Origin: an uncultured Collinsella sp.
GTDB lineage: Bacteria > Actinomycetota > Coriobacteriia > Coriobacteriales > Coriobacteriaceae
Assembly: GCA_900757505.1 (NCBI GenBank)
Contig: CAAEOE010000075.1
Coordinates: forward strand, 4,274-68,273
DNA length: 64,000 nucleotides
Direction of reading: 5' to 3'
Made by a program: the position numbers and the translations under genes. The notes below the pieces were generated by a model. It saw nothing but the letters and a program-made list of their open reading frames with translations. It was not told where the DNA came from and made no database searches. This document shows positions 13,922 through 22,767 of this stretch, piece by piece (the stretch's first letter is position 1; every line of letters starts with the position of its first letter).

Positions 13922-15700
13922 CTACTCCATGTAGCCACCCTGAATGGCGGAAACTGCATGCTCGGTAAAGAACTTGAGCGTGCCGGAGGTATAGCGATTA
14001 GCCTTGGGCTTCCAAGCGGCTCGGCGCTCGGCCAGGACGGCGTCGACCTCGGCCGGCTCCATCTCCTTGCCGGCGATGCCCACAATAGACAGCGAGCGCT
14101 CGGGGATGTTGATCTGGATAAGGTCGCCCTCCTCGATCAGGGCAATCGGGCCGCCCACGGCAGCCTCGGGCGAAACGTGACCGATAGCCGGGCCCTTGGA
14201 GGCGCCGGAGAAGCGGCCATCGGTGATAAGGGCAATGCTCGCACCCAGCTCGGGATCGCTGGCGATAGCCTCGGTGGTGTAGAACATCTCGGGCATACCG
14301 GAACCCTTGGGGCCCTCATAGCGAATGATGACGGCGTCGCCGGGCTTGACCTCGTGCGTCAGGACGGCGTGGATAGCGTCCTCTTCGCAGTCGAACGGAC
14401 GTGCCTTAAGCGTGGCCTGGAACATCTCGCGCGGAACAACCGTGTGCTTGACGACGGCGCCCTCGGGGGCAAGGTTGCCGTGGAGGATGGCGATGGAGCC
14501 GTCGGTACCAAAGGCCTGGTCAAACGGGCGAATGATGTCCTCGCGCTTGAGGTTCCACTTCTCCAAGTAGCGGCCGCACTTCTCGTAGTAGCCGTTGTTC
14601 TTGAGGTCCTCGAGGTTCTCGCCGAGGGTCTTGCCGGTGACGGTCATGACGTCGAGGTGGAGCATCGACTTGATCTCCTCCATGATGCGCGGCACGCCAC
14701 CTGCATAGTAGAAGAACTGCGCCGGCCACTCGCCTGCGGGACGGACGTTGAGCAGGTAGTGGGCGCCACGGTGCAGGCGATCGAAGTCGTCGGCGGACAT
14801 CTCGATGCCAAACTCGCGGGCAATCGCGGGGATATGCAGCAGCGAGTTGGTGGAGCCCGAAATGGCGCCGTGGACCATGATGAGGTTCTCGAAGGACTCC
14901 TTGGTCACGATGTCGCGGGGGCACAGGTTGTGCTCGGAGAGCCACACGGACTGACGGCCGGCCTCGCGCGCAAACTCACGCAGGTCGGAGCTGGTGGCGG
15001 GCAGCAGGGCCGTGCCAGGGAGCATAAGGCCCAGGGCCTCGGCGGTAACCTGCATGGTCGACGCGGTGCCCATAAAGGAGCAGGCGCCGCAGCTGGGGCA
15101 TGCGTTGTGCTTGGCAAACTCAAGCTCCTCGCGAGAGATCTCGCCGCGCTCGTAGCGGGCAGAAATCGCGCCGAGCTGCTCCAGGGTCAACAGATCGGGG
15201 CCGGCATCCATGACGCCGCCGGTAACGACGATGGAGGGGATGTTGATGCGGCCCATGGCCATGAGGTTCGCAGGCAGGCCCTTATCGCAGCTGGCGACAA
15301 AGACGCCGGCGTCGAACGGGGTGGCCTTGGCATGGATCTCGATCATGTTGGCGATCATGTCGCGGCTGGGCAGCGAGTAGTTGATGCCATCGTGGCCCTG
15401 GGCCTCGCCGTCGCAGATATCGGTGCAGAAGTAACGGGCACCGTGACCGCCAGCCTCGGCAACGCCGGCACGGACCTCCTCGACCAGCTCAAACAGGCCG
15501 GCAGAACCCGGGTGCGAGTCGCCAAACGTCGACTCGATAATGACCTGCGGCTTGTCCAGGTCCTCGATGGACCAGCCAGAGCCCAGGCGCAGCGGGTCCA
15601 TCTCGGGGCTGATGGTGCGAAACTTGCCGGAACGCGGCTGCAGCTTGGCAACCAGGTCGGCTGCCTCCTGCTGAATCTGTACCTTGGTCTTCTCGTCCAT
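13922..15700 (-). CDS. IlvD/Edd-family dehydratase, probable sugar-acid dehydratase
   Basis: A 592-residue iron-sulfur dehydratase. SCDKGLPANLM and ACPSCGACSFMGTASTM carry the conserved cluster cysteines, and DGRFSGASKGPAIGHVSPEA is the C-terminal family signature. AGAGGAGAG before the ATG at 15700 sets the start. The family includes dihydroxy-acid dehydratase, 6-phosphogluconate dehydratase and gluconate/xylonate-type dehydratases. The gene follows a GntP permease and lies near a FadR-type regulator and KDG genes. I therefore favour conversion of a sugar acid such as gluconate to KDG over branched-chain amino acid synthesis. The substrate is inferred. Confidence 0.85.
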   Translation of the reverse strand: MDEKTKVQIQQEAADLVAKLQPRSGKFRTISPEMDPLRLGSGWSIEDLDKPQVIIESTFGDSHPGSAGLFELVEEVRAGVAEAGGHGARYFCTDICDGEAQGHDGINYSLPSRDMIANMIEIHAKATPFDAGVFVASCDKGLPANLMAMGRINIPSIVVTGGVMDAGPDLLTLEQLGAISARYERGEISREELEFAKHNACPSCGACSFMGTASTMQVTAEALGLMLPGTALLPATSSDLREFAREAGRQSVWLSEHNLCPRDIVTKESFENLIMVHGAISGSTNSLLHIPAIAREFGIEMSADDFDRLHRGAHYLLNVRPAGEWPAQFFYYAGGVPRIMEEIKSMLHLDVMTVTGKTLGENLEDLKNNGYYEKCGRYLEKWNLKREDIIRPFDQAFGTDGSIAILHGNLAPEGAVVKHTVVPREMFQATLKARPFDCEEDAIHAVLTHEVKPGDAVIIRYEGPKGSGMPEMFYTTEAIASDPELGASIALITDGRFSGASKGPAIGHVSPEAAVGGPIALIEEGDLIQINIPERSLSIVGIAGKEMEPAEVDAVLAERRAAWKPKANRYTSGTLKFFTEHAVSAIQGGYME

Positions 15701-15808
15701 GATGCTCTCCTCTTTTGATTTGAACGGTTGTACCAATCGTTGGTTAATGAATCAGGTGTAAATGGGTACCGAGCGATGCACTCGGCGGAAGATGCTTAGC
15801 TACGCGAA

Positions 15809-17170
15809 CTAGGCGAAGAACGAGATCACCAGGGCGCAGGCAAGACCCGAAAGGCCGATGAGCGTCTCCATAACGGTCCAGGACTTGAGGGTTGTCTTCT
15901 CATCAATCTCCAGGAACGAGGAGCACATCCAAAAACCGGCATCGTTGACGTGCGAGAGGGCCGTGGCACCGCCGCAGATAGCAAGACAGATAGCGGCACG
16001 CATGAGCACTGAGGCTCCGGCAACCGCAGGCATGGCGGCCATAATGCCCGATGCCATGGTCATAGCGACGATGGAGCTGCCGACAGAGGCACGCACCATG
16101 ACGGCAATCAAAAAGGCAACGACCACCAAAGGCAGCGGTGAGGCCTCGAGCATAGGGCCGATAACCTGGCCCAGGCCGCAGTCCTGCAGCATCCAGCGGA
16201 TCACACCGCCGCAGGCAATGACCAGCAAGATCATGCCGACGGGCTTAAGAGAGCGGTCGAGCAAGGCCTTGAGCTCGGCGCCGGAGTAGCCGCGGCGCGC
16301 GCCCAGCAGATACATCGCGACGAGCGTGGCGAGCGTCAAAGCGACGAACGGCTTGCCCAGGAAGGCGAGAATCGAGGCGAGCTCGGCGGGCATGGGGATA
16401 TAAGAGGACAGCGTGCCCAGCAAAATCAAACAAAGCGGCGTGAGCACGATGGCAAGCACCATGCCAAAGGAGGGAAGCTCCTTTTCGTCGCTCGCGCCCT
16501 CGGCAGAGGTAAAGTGCTCCGGAACATCGGTAAAGATGCGACCGCCCACGTTGCGACCCCAGATGACGCCGGCGATCGCCATGGCGATAAAGGCGGTAGG
16601 GATACCGACGAGGATCATGGTGCCCAGGTCGACACCGAGCGTGCCGGCGACCAGAACCGACCCGGCCGATGGCGGCACAAACGCATAGCCAGCGGCAAGT
16701 CCCGCGAGCAGCGCGATGCCGTAGTAGAGCGTCGACTTTTTGGTCTGCGATGCCACACTAAACGCAAGTGGGATCAAAACGACCACGCCGGCCTCAAAGA
16801 ACACCGTAGTGCCGATAACCAGACCGGTAATGCCCAGCGCCCAGCTGGAATGACCCTGCCCAAAGGTATCGATGAAGGTCTGGGCGATCTTCTTGGCGCC
16901 GCCGCTCTCCTCAAGAATCTGGCCAAACATCGAACCGAGGCCAATGAGCAGGGCGATGTTTTGCAGCGTGGTTCCCACGCCCTTGGTGACAGTGTCCGCC
17001 ACCAGGTCGAGCGGCATACCGGCGCCGATGCCGATCGCGAGCGCCGAGATCATCATCGAAAGCACAGGATGCAGCTTGAACTTAATGATGAGCGCAAGCA
17101 GCAGCGCGATGCCCACGATAGCGGCGATGACCAGCCTGGTGGGGTCGGCCATAAACGTTGGGTCTGACAT
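15809..17170 (-). CDS. GntP-family gluconate/sugar-acid permease
   Basis: A 453-residue membrane protein with about 12 to 14 hydrophobic segments. It shows the GntP hallmarks GLGSMFGQILEESGGAKKIAQTF, AFVPPSAGSVLVAGTLG and GGATALSHVNDAGFWMCSSFL. The family imports gluconate and related acids with protons. GGAGGAAAG lies just before the ATG at 17170. The dehydratase gene follows about 110 nt downstream, and a divergent FadR-type regulator faces it across an intergenic region with two palindromes. Confidence 0.92.
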   Translation of the reverse strand: MSDPTFMADPTRLVIAAIVGIALLLALIIKFKLHPVLSMMISALAIGIGAGMPLDLVADTVTKGVGTTLQNIALLIGLGSMFGQILEESGGAKKIAQTFIDTFGQGHSSWALGITGLVIGTTVFFEAGVVVLIPLAFSVASQTKKSTLYYGIALLAGLAAGYAFVPPSAGSVLVAGTLGVDLGTMILVGIPTAFIAMAIAGVIWGRNVGGRIFTDVPEHFTSAEGASDEKELPSFGMVLAIVLTPLCLILLGTLSSYIPMPAELASILAFLGKPFVALTLATLVAMYLLGARRGYSGAELKALLDRSLKPVGMILLVIACGGVIRWMLQDCGLGQVIGPMLEASPLPLVVVAFLIAVMVRASVGSSIVAMTMASGIMAAMPAVAGASVLMRAAICLAICGGATALSHVNDAGFWMCSSFLEIDEKTTLKSWTVMETLIGLSGLACALVISFFA

Positions 17171-17183
17171 CTTTCCTCCAATT

Positions 17184-17239
17184 CATCAGACCTTTTGAAT
17201 TCGCCTGATGACTATAGCGTGTTTTGGAAAGGTCTGATG
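17184..17239. promoter_or_regulatory. 12-bp inverted repeat in the gntP-fadR-type intergenic region
   Basis: CATCAGACCTTT 17184-17195 and AAAGGTCTGATG 17228-17239 are exact complements 32 bp apart. They share the ATCAGA/TCTGAT core with the palindrome at 17261, which suggests several sites for the same regulator. Confidence 0.5.
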
Positions 17240-17260
17240 TTTCATTTTGAAATTTGTTCG

Positions 17261-17279
17261 AAATACATCTGATGTATTT
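17261..17279. promoter_or_regulatory. Perfect palindrome AAATACATCTGATGTATTT, probable GntR operator
   Basis: A 9-1-9 perfect palindrome between divergent gntP and the FadR-type regulator gene. Its length and AT-rich ends suit a GntR/FadR dimer. The regulator at 17405 is the natural candidate. Confidence 0.6.
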
Positions 17280-17404
17280 GGTAAACGGTCGTATTTGCGC
17301 TGCGAACGGTACATCTAAGCCGCCCGACTCAAATCCAGCGGCCAATATCGTATCCGTGGTGCGCTAAAATAGCTCAGATGAATTTTGTAATGAAAGGTAT
17401 AGCT

Positions 17405-18097
17405 ATGGCCCGCGCCGAATCGGGACTCCCCGAGCAAATATCGGAGAAAATCATTCAATTAATTCTGGATGAACACCTTGAGCAAGGCGATCGCCTGCCC
17501 AAGGAAACCGTGCTGGTCGAGCGCTTGGGCGCCGGCAGGAGCACCGTGCGCGAGGCCATGAAGTTGCTGCAGTCGCGCAATATCGTGCGCATTAAGCAGG
17601 GTTCGGGCACCTATGTGGCGTCAAACCCCGGCGTTGCCGACGACCCGCTGGGCTTTACCTTTATCGACGACAAGCAGCGTCTGGCGCGCGACCTACTCGA
17701 GGTGCGCTTTATGATCGAGCCGCAGATTGCACGCATGGCAGCCGAGCACGCAACCAACGACCAGGTCGTCTGTATCAAAGAGCTCTGCGACGAATCCGAG
17801 CGCCTGGCCGAGGCCGGTGAGGATTACTCCGCCGCCGACACCGCGTTCCACAATGCCATTGCCGAGAGCTCCGGAAACCTCGTCGTTCCCCGCCTGATGG
17901 GCGTGCTCAAGGCATCCGTCCCCCTCTTTATCGACGTGACCGGCAAAAAGCTCGTCGAGGAAACTATCCGCACGCACCGCGATGTGGCCGACGCCATCGC
18001 CTCGCGCAATCCCACCGCCGCGCACGACGCGATGTATCTGCACCTGGTGTATAACCGCAACATGATTGCGGAGGGCGCGCAGGAACAGAGCGAATAA
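17405..18097 (+). CDS. FadR-subfamily GntR regulator of the gntP-dehydratase operon
   Basis: A 230-residue regulator. The winged helix has QISEKIIQLILDEHLEQGDRLPKE and GAGRSTVREAMKLLQSRNIVRIKQGSGTYV; the FCD domain includes DTAFHNAIAESSGN and THRDVADAI, the usual metal-binding Asp/His positions. GAAAGG lies 7 nt before the ATG at 17405; an ATG at 17378 is less likely. It is divergent from gntP and upstream of dhuD, and probably senses a sugar acid. Its own operators are likely the palindromes at 17184-17279. Confidence 0.88.
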   Translation: MARAESGLPEQISEKIIQLILDEHLEQGDRLPKETVLVERLGAGRSTVREAMKLLQSRNIVRIKQGSGTYVASNPGVADDPLGFTFIDDKQRLARDLLEVRFMIEPQIARMAAEHATNDQVVCIKELCDESERLAEAGEDYSAADTAFHNAIAESSGNLVVPRLMGVLKASVPLFIDVTGKKLVEETIRTHRDVADAIASRNPTAAHDAMYLHLVYNRNMIAEGAQEQSE

Positions 18098-18139
18098 ACG
18101 TCCGCGCGGCAAGGGCGATTTCACCGTTTACCTTTTAAA

Positions 18140-18154
18140 AGTGAACGTTCACCT
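18140..18154. promoter_or_regulatory. GGTGAACGTTCACC-type operator upstream of dhuD
   Basis: AGTGAACGTTCACCT sits about 40 bp before TATACT (around 18195), and a further half-site-like ATGAACGTTTC is near 18230. It matches the operator of the uronate genes at 41-46 kb. Confidence 0.6.
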
Positions 18155-18257
18155 GATTTTAGGAGAATCTGACTTTTAATTCCCCCTCTTCACCTATACT
18201 GACCTTGTATGAAAAGCAAGACTTATATAGATGAACGTTTCTTTTGAAAGGATCGCT

Positions 18258-19067
18258 ATGTCTGATCTTATGGACAGCTTCCGTCTGGACGGCAAGGTCG
18301 CACTGGTGACCGGCGCCACCTACGGCATTGGCATGGCCATTGCCGAGGCGCTCGGAGAGGCCGGCGCCAAGATCGCCTTTAACGCCCGTCACGCCGACAA
18401 AGTCGCCGAAGCCGAGAAGCACTACCGTGAGCTGGGCTTTGACGCTCACGGCTATGTTGCCGACGTCACCGACGAGACTGTCGTCGCCGAGCTCATCGCC
18501 AAGATCGAGGCCGACTTTGGCACCACGCCCGACATCCTGGTCAACAACGCCGGCGTCATCCAGCGTACCCCGATGCTCGACATGAGCGCCGAGGACTTCC
18601 GCCGCGTCGTCGATATTGACCTCAACGCACCGTTTATCGTGTCCAAGGCCTGCCTGCCCGGCATGATCGCCAAGGGCCACGGCAAGATCATCAACATCTG
18701 CTCGATGATGAGCGAGCTGGGCCGCGAGACCATCGCCGGCTATGCCGCGGCCAAGGGCGGACTCAAGATGCTCACCAAGAACATCTGCTCGGAGTTTGGC
18801 GAGGCCAATATCCAGTGCAACGGCATTGGACCCGGCTACATCGCCACGCCGCAGACCGCACCGCTGCGCGAGACGCAGCCCGACGGCAGCCGCCACCCGT
18901 TTGACCAGTTCATCATTGCCAAGACGCCGGCCGCCCGTTGGGGCACGCCCGAGGATCTGAAGGGCCCCGCCGTGTTCTTGGCTTCCGACGCGTCGAACTT
19001 CGTCAACGGCCACATCCTCTACGTCGACGGCGGAATCCTCGCATACATTGGAAAGCAGCCTCAATAA
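18258..19067 (+). CDS. dhuD: SDR dehydrogenase, DhuD/KduD type (DKII to KDG)
   Basis: A 269-residue short-chain dehydrogenase with TGATYGIG (nucleotide binding), NNAG, the catalytic Ser in CSMMSELGRET and YAAAK. It matches the group named gluconate 5-dehydrogenase/DhuD, which has the long substrate loop GPGYIATPQTAPLRE. In streptococci the DhuD enzyme reduces 2,5-diketo-3-deoxygluconate to KDG with a neighbouring RpiB-like isomerase (DhuI), and exactly such a gene follows here. GAAAGG before the ATG at 18258 sets the start. Gluconate 5-dehydrogenase is the main alternative; the context favours uronate breakdown. Confidence 0.82.
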   Translation: MSDLMDSFRLDGKVALVTGATYGIGMAIAEALGEAGAKIAFNARHADKVAEAEKHYRELGFDAHGYVADVTDETVVAELIAKIEADFGTTPDILVNNAGVIQRTPMLDMSAEDFRRVVDIDLNAPFIVSKACLPGMIAKGHGKIINICSMMSELGRETIAGYAAAKGGLKMLTKNICSEFGEANIQCNGIGPGYIATPQTAPLRETQPDGSRHPFDQFIIAKTPAARWGTPEDLKGPAVFLASDASNFVNGHILYVDGGILAYIGKQPQ

Positions 19068-19117
19068 GCGTCGCCGCAACTGCCCATATCAGGTTTCATC
19101 CACTCGTTTTTCATTTG

Positions 19118-19184
19118 AGTTGCGGTGAGATAAGGATTGGTTTTGGCCTCTATCAGGCAAAACAGTCCGTATTTCACCGCAAGT
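19118..19184. repeat. 67-bp REPIN-like palindromic repeat, copy 3
   Basis: It starts AGTTGCGGTGAGATAAGG and ends near CACCGCAAGT. The arms are less well matched than in copies 1, 2, 4 and 5. It lies between dhuD and dhuI, inside a probable operon. Confidence 0.65.
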
Positions 19185-19207
19185 TAGAAATAGAAAGGTA
19201 ATTCGCA

Positions 19208-19849
19208 ATGAAGATCGCTCTGATCAATGAGAACTCTCAGAACTCCAAGAACCCCATGATCGAGGCTGCCCTTAAGAAGGTTGTCGAGCCCATGGGGCAC
19301 ACCGTCTTTAACTATGGTATGTATGCCGACGCCGACTCCAAGCCCCTCACCTACGTGCAGAACGGCATCCTTGCCGCCGTGCTGCTGAACTCCGGTGCTG
19401 CCGACTACGTCGTGACCGGCTGTGGCACCGGCGAGGGCGCCATGCTCGCCTGCAACTCCTTCCCCGGCGTGCTGTGCGGCCATGTTGCCGACCCGCTCGA
19501 TGCCTACACCTTTGCCCAGGTCAACGACGGTAACGCTGTCGCCATGCCCTTCGCCCTCAAGAACGGCTGGGGCCAGGAGCTCAACCTCGAGTACACCTTT
19601 GAGAAGCTCTTTGGCTTTGGTTCGGGCAACGGCTATCCTGCCGAGCGTGTTGAGCCCGAGCAGCGCAACAAGAAGATCCTCGACGGCGTCCGCGCTGTGA
19701 CTATGCGTCCGCTCGTCGACGTTCTGGGCGAGATCGATCAGGACCTGGTGAAGGGCGCACTTGCCGGCGAACACTTCCAGGAGTACTTCTTTGCCAACGC
19801 AACCGACGAGGCCATCATCGCCAAGGTCAAGGAGATCCTGGGCCTCTAA
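19208..19849 (+). CDS. dhuI: RpiB/LacAB-family isomerase, DhuI type
   Basis: A 213-residue protein of the RpiB/LacA/LacB fold with GCGTGEGAMLACN as the phosphate-site-like loop. It is longer than RpiB (about 150 residues) and matches the group that acts on 4-deoxy-L-threo-5-hexosulose uronate (DhuI), making 2,5-diketo-3-deoxygluconate. The pairing with the SDR gene just upstream supports this. GAAAGG precedes the ATG. It would replace the unrelated KduI in this organism, since no KduI is seen here. The function is known from streptococcal homologues and transferred by similarity. Confidence 0.8.
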   Translation: MKIALINENSQNSKNPMIEAALKKVVEPMGHTVFNYGMYADADSKPLTYVQNGILAAVLLNSGAADYVVTGCGTGEGAMLACNSFPGVLCGHVADPLDAYTFAQVNDGNAVAMPFALKNGWGQELNLEYTFEKLFGFGSGNGYPAERVEPEQRNKKILDGVRAVTMRPLVDVLGEIDQDLVKGALAGEHFQEYFFANATDEAIIAKVKEILGL

Positions 19850-19875
19850 TCGCACGACTCATTGCAGCTAACGCA

Positions 19876-19915
19876 AGCGGCGGTCGTCCCATGTACGGGA
19901 CGACCGCCGCTTTTT
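19876..19915 (+). terminator. Terminator after dhuI
   Basis: A 15-bp perfect stem (19876-19890 with 19897-19911) is followed by TTTTT. Confidence 0.9.
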
Positions 19916-19969
19916 GCTATCTACCGACTGACGCCGCGGGGATAGGCCTCACATGCACCAAGGGGTTGA

Positions 19970-21919
19970 CTAGAGCTCGCAAGCAACCTTGTAGCCATCG
20001 CCGATGGCGTCGCGGATGTTGCCGCACTTGTTGGCATCGCCCAACACGTGGGTGGTAACGCCGGCTGCAGCAAGGTCGTCGGCCAACTTGGTATTGGGAC
20101 GATAGCCCATGGCAAGTACCAGCGTATCGGCATCGGCGATGGTGTGGATCTCGCCGTCCTTTTCGTAGCTGATGGCATCCTCGGTAATCTCGGTCACCTT
20201 GGCCTCGGTCAGCACGTGGACACCCTTGGAGAGCATGCGCGTGATGAGCACCGCGCGACCGGCACCGCCCTCGTTGGCGGCAAGCGTCTTGGTCATCTCG
20301 ATGACGGTGACATCGCGATTGGCCGGCGACAGGTCGTTGACCAGCGGGGCCAGGTAATCTGCCGTCTCGCAACCGACGGTGCCGCCGCCCACGATGACAA
20401 TCTTCTTGCCCGGGAAAGCTTTGCCGCCCAGCAGGTCGTCAGCCGTCATGACCTGCTTAAATCCCTGCATGAAGGCCGGGGCGATGGGCTCGGCGCCATA
20501 GGCCAGGACGACCTCGTAGCCGGCGTAGTCACGCTGAATGTCCTCGGCAGTAAGCTCGGTGCCAAATACGCACTTCACGCCGACCTCGGCCAGGCGACGG
20601 TACTGATACTTGATCACGCGGGTGAGTTCCTGCTTTGCCGGCGGAACGGCCGCGATGCGCATCTCGCCACCCGGCTCGTCCTGCTTATCCACGAGCACTA
20701 CGTTGTGGCCGCGCTTGGCAGCAATGTAGGCTGCCTCCATGCCCGCAGGACCAGCGCCCACAACCAGCACGTTCTTAGCCTCGGCGGCAGACTCGTAGCC
20801 GGCCTCGTCGCGCTCAACATCGGGATTGACGGTGCAGGAGATGCGCTTGCCAAACATAATGCCGTTCAGGCAGCGCAGGCAGCCGATGCAGGGGCGGATG
20901 TCGTCGGCGTTGCCGGCAGCGGCCTTATTGCAGAACTCGGCATCGCACAGGTTGGCGCGGCCCATCATGCAGATGTCGGCGGCGCCGTCCTCGATCAGCT
21001 CCTCGGCGATCCAGGCCTCGTTGATACGTCCGACGGTGGCGACGGGAATGTTGACGTGCTTTTTAATCTCGCGCGAGCAGGCGGCGTGCGAGGCCTGCTG
21101 CGTACCGGCGGCGGGAATCGCGGAGCCGCGCTTGATGGTGGTGCCGCCCGACACGTGAATCATGTCGACACCGGCCTTCTCCAGGCGACGCGAGACGTAA
21201 ATCATGTCGTTGAGGGTCAGGCCGCCATCGGTGTACTCATCGCCCGAGATACGAACGTCGATGATAAAGTCCTTGCCGCAGCGCTCGCGAATCTCGGCGA
21301 TGACCTCGAGCAAAAAGCGCATGCGGGCGTCGAGCGAGCCGCCGTACTCATCGGTACGCTTGTTATAGAGCGGGGTCAAGAAACCGCCGAGCATGCCGTG
21401 GGCGTGCGCCGCATGGACCTCGACGCCATCGACACCGGCCTTCTGCATACGCACGGCAGCGTCGCCAAACTGATGCGTGAGCTCGTGAATCTCGTCGACC
21501 GTGATAGGACGCGGTGCCTCACGGGCATAGGACGGTCCCACGAAGGACGGAGCGATCAGGCGCGGCGTGCCCGGAATGTTAAAGGCCATATAGGCGGGGT
21601 GGAAGAGCTGCGGCATGATCTTGCAGCCATACTCGTGGACGGCCGCGGCGAGCTTTTCCCAGCCAGGGATAAACGTGTCGTCGTAGCAGCACATGTCACC
21701 CGGCAGATAGGTATAGGTAGGCTCGACCGTCACGACCTCGGTGATGATGAGGCCCACGCCGCCCTTGGCGCGGGCACGGTAATGATCGACCAGATCGTCG
21801 GTCACATAGCCATGATCGGCCAGGTTGGTGGACACCGGCGGCATAAAGACGCGGTTCTTGACCTCGGTCGTACCGACCTTGATCGGGCTAAAGAGCATCG
21901 GGTAGGCGGAGGACTCCAT
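19970..21919 (-). CDS. Old-yellow-enzyme-type NADH:flavin oxidoreductase (enoate reductase family)
   Basis: A 649-residue three-domain flavoprotein. Residues 1-350 form the FMN TIM barrel (FSPIKVGTTEVKNR, AHAHGMLGGFLTPLYNKRTDEYGG). CIGCLRC...C near 350 is the 4Fe-4S cluster, and the C-terminal half has VVGAGPAGMEAAYIAAKRGH and IVGGGTVGCETADYLA for FAD/NAD. Relatives include 2,4-dienoyl-CoA reductase, enoate reductases and the BaiCD/BaiH bile-acid enzymes. The substrate cannot be told from sequence. It appears to be a single-gene unit with AGGAAC before the ATG. Confidence 0.88.
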   Translation of the reverse strand: MESSAYPMLFSPIKVGTTEVKNRVFMPPVSTNLADHGYVTDDLVDHYRARAKGGVGLIITEVVTVEPTYTYLPGDMCCYDDTFIPGWEKLAAAVHEYGCKIMPQLFHPAYMAFNIPGTPRLIAPSFVGPSYAREAPRPITVDEIHELTHQFGDAAVRMQKAGVDGVEVHAAHAHGMLGGFLTPLYNKRTDEYGGSLDARMRFLLEVIAEIRERCGKDFIIDVRISGDEYTDGGLTLNDMIYVSRRLEKAGVDMIHVSGGTTIKRGSAIPAAGTQQASHAACSREIKKHVNIPVATVGRINEAWIAEELIEDGAADICMMGRANLCDAEFCNKAAAGNADDIRPCIGCLRCLNGIMFGKRISCTVNPDVERDEAGYESAAEAKNVLVVGAGPAGMEAAYIAAKRGHNVVLVDKQDEPGGEMRIAAVPPAKQELTRVIKYQYRRLAEVGVKCVFGTELTAEDIQRDYAGYEVVLAYGAEPIAPAFMQGFKQVMTADDLLGGKAFPGKKIVIVGGGTVGCETADYLAPLVNDLSPANRDVTVIEMTKTLAANEGGAGRAVLITRMLSKGVHVLTEAKVTEITEDAISYEKDGEIHTIADADTLVLAMGYRPNTKLADDLAAAGVTTHVLGDANKCGNIRDAIGDGYKVACEL

Positions 21920-22034
21920 ACAGGGTTCCTTTCATTTGAGCCGCTCGGCGGCAGTTGCTGACGTACCTATCGTACCAGCAACTGCACAACACCCGACCGC
22001 ACGCGCTCCCCTAGTCTCTGCTCAACCCCCAAAA

Positions 22035-22101
22035 AGTTGCGGTGGAATACGGAGTAGATAAGGCTTTTGACAGCCAAAACAGTCCGTATTTCACCGCAAC
22101 T
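22035..22101. repeat. 67-bp REPIN-like palindromic repeat, copy 4
   Basis: Almost identical to copy 5 at 30449 across the 67 bp, with GTTGCGGTGGAATACGGAGT at the left end. The similarity continues past the right end into about 45 bp that resemble the 3' end of the GltD-like gene. Confidence 0.75.
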
Positions 22102-22150
22102 GATGGGCGGGGTGGAATTGAGGGCTCAGATAGTCAGTCATGCCCTCATC
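22102..22150 (-). pseudogene. Relic of the 3' end of a GltD-like gene
   Basis: The bases after repeat copy 4, read on the minus strand, give EGMTDYLS. They parallel EGMTTYLGL at the true end of the GltD-like gene at 30532. The flank GATGGGCGGGGTGGA also matches GATGGGTGGGATGGA there. It looks like a duplicated and decayed fragment that moved with the repeat. Confidence 0.5.
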
Positions 22151-22164
22151 CGCCGCTCCTTCAC

Positions 22165-22755
22165 CTACAGCACGCCGTCCAGCATAAGGTTCACCTTGAG
22201 CACGTTGACCGTGGGCTCGCCGAACACGCCGAGGAAACGACCCTTGGTGCACGCGGCGATGATGTCGTGCACCTCGTCCTCACTTTTGCCCGTGGCTTTG
22301 GCAAGGCGCGGGACCTGGTACTCGGCGGCATCCGGAGAGATCTCCGGGTCGAGGCCGGACCCCGAACACGTCACCAGGTCGACGGGCACAGCGTCCATAT
22401 CGGCATCGGGATTGGCGGCGCGAATCTTCTTCACGCGCGCATCTATCAGCTGCCGATACTCCTCACTCGCCGGGGACAGGTTGGACGGGGCACCATACGC
22501 CATGAGTTCGCCGTCTTCGCCTTCGACAATTGACACGTTCTGGATACGACCCCACGTGTGGGCTTCATCATCGAAGTTCTGGCCGATGAGCTCGGAACCC
22601 ACAACCTTGCCGTCGACCGTAATAAGCGATCCGTTCGCCTGGTACGGAAACGCAAGCTGCGCGACGCCGGTCACCACGAGCGTGTATCCCAGGCCGCAGA
22701 CGATGGTAAACAGCGCGAACACGCCAAGTGCGCGCGATGCGATACCTTTGAACAT
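22165..22755 (-). CDS. kdpC: Potassium-transporting ATPase subunit C
   Basis: A 196-residue single-pass protein: one N-terminal membrane segment (VFALFTIVCGLGYTLVVTGVAQ), then the KdpC extracellular domain with ANGSLIT and VTCSGSGLDPEISPDAAEYQVPRLAK, which is strongly diagnostic. It assists ATP and K+ handling by the KdpFABC complex. GGAGG overlaps the end of kdpB, so translation is coupled. Last gene of the kdpFABC operon. Confidence 0.97.
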   Translation of the reverse strand: MFKGIASRALGVFALFTIVCGLGYTLVVTGVAQLAFPYQANGSLITVDGKVVGSELIGQNFDDEAHTWGRIQNVSIVEGEDGELMAYGAPSNLSPASEEYRQLIDARVKKIRAANPDADMDAVPVDLVTCSGSGLDPEISPDAAEYQVPRLAKATGKSEDEVHDIIAACTKGRFLGVFGEPTVNVLKVNLMLDGVL

Positions 22756-22767
22756 ACAAACCTCCGT

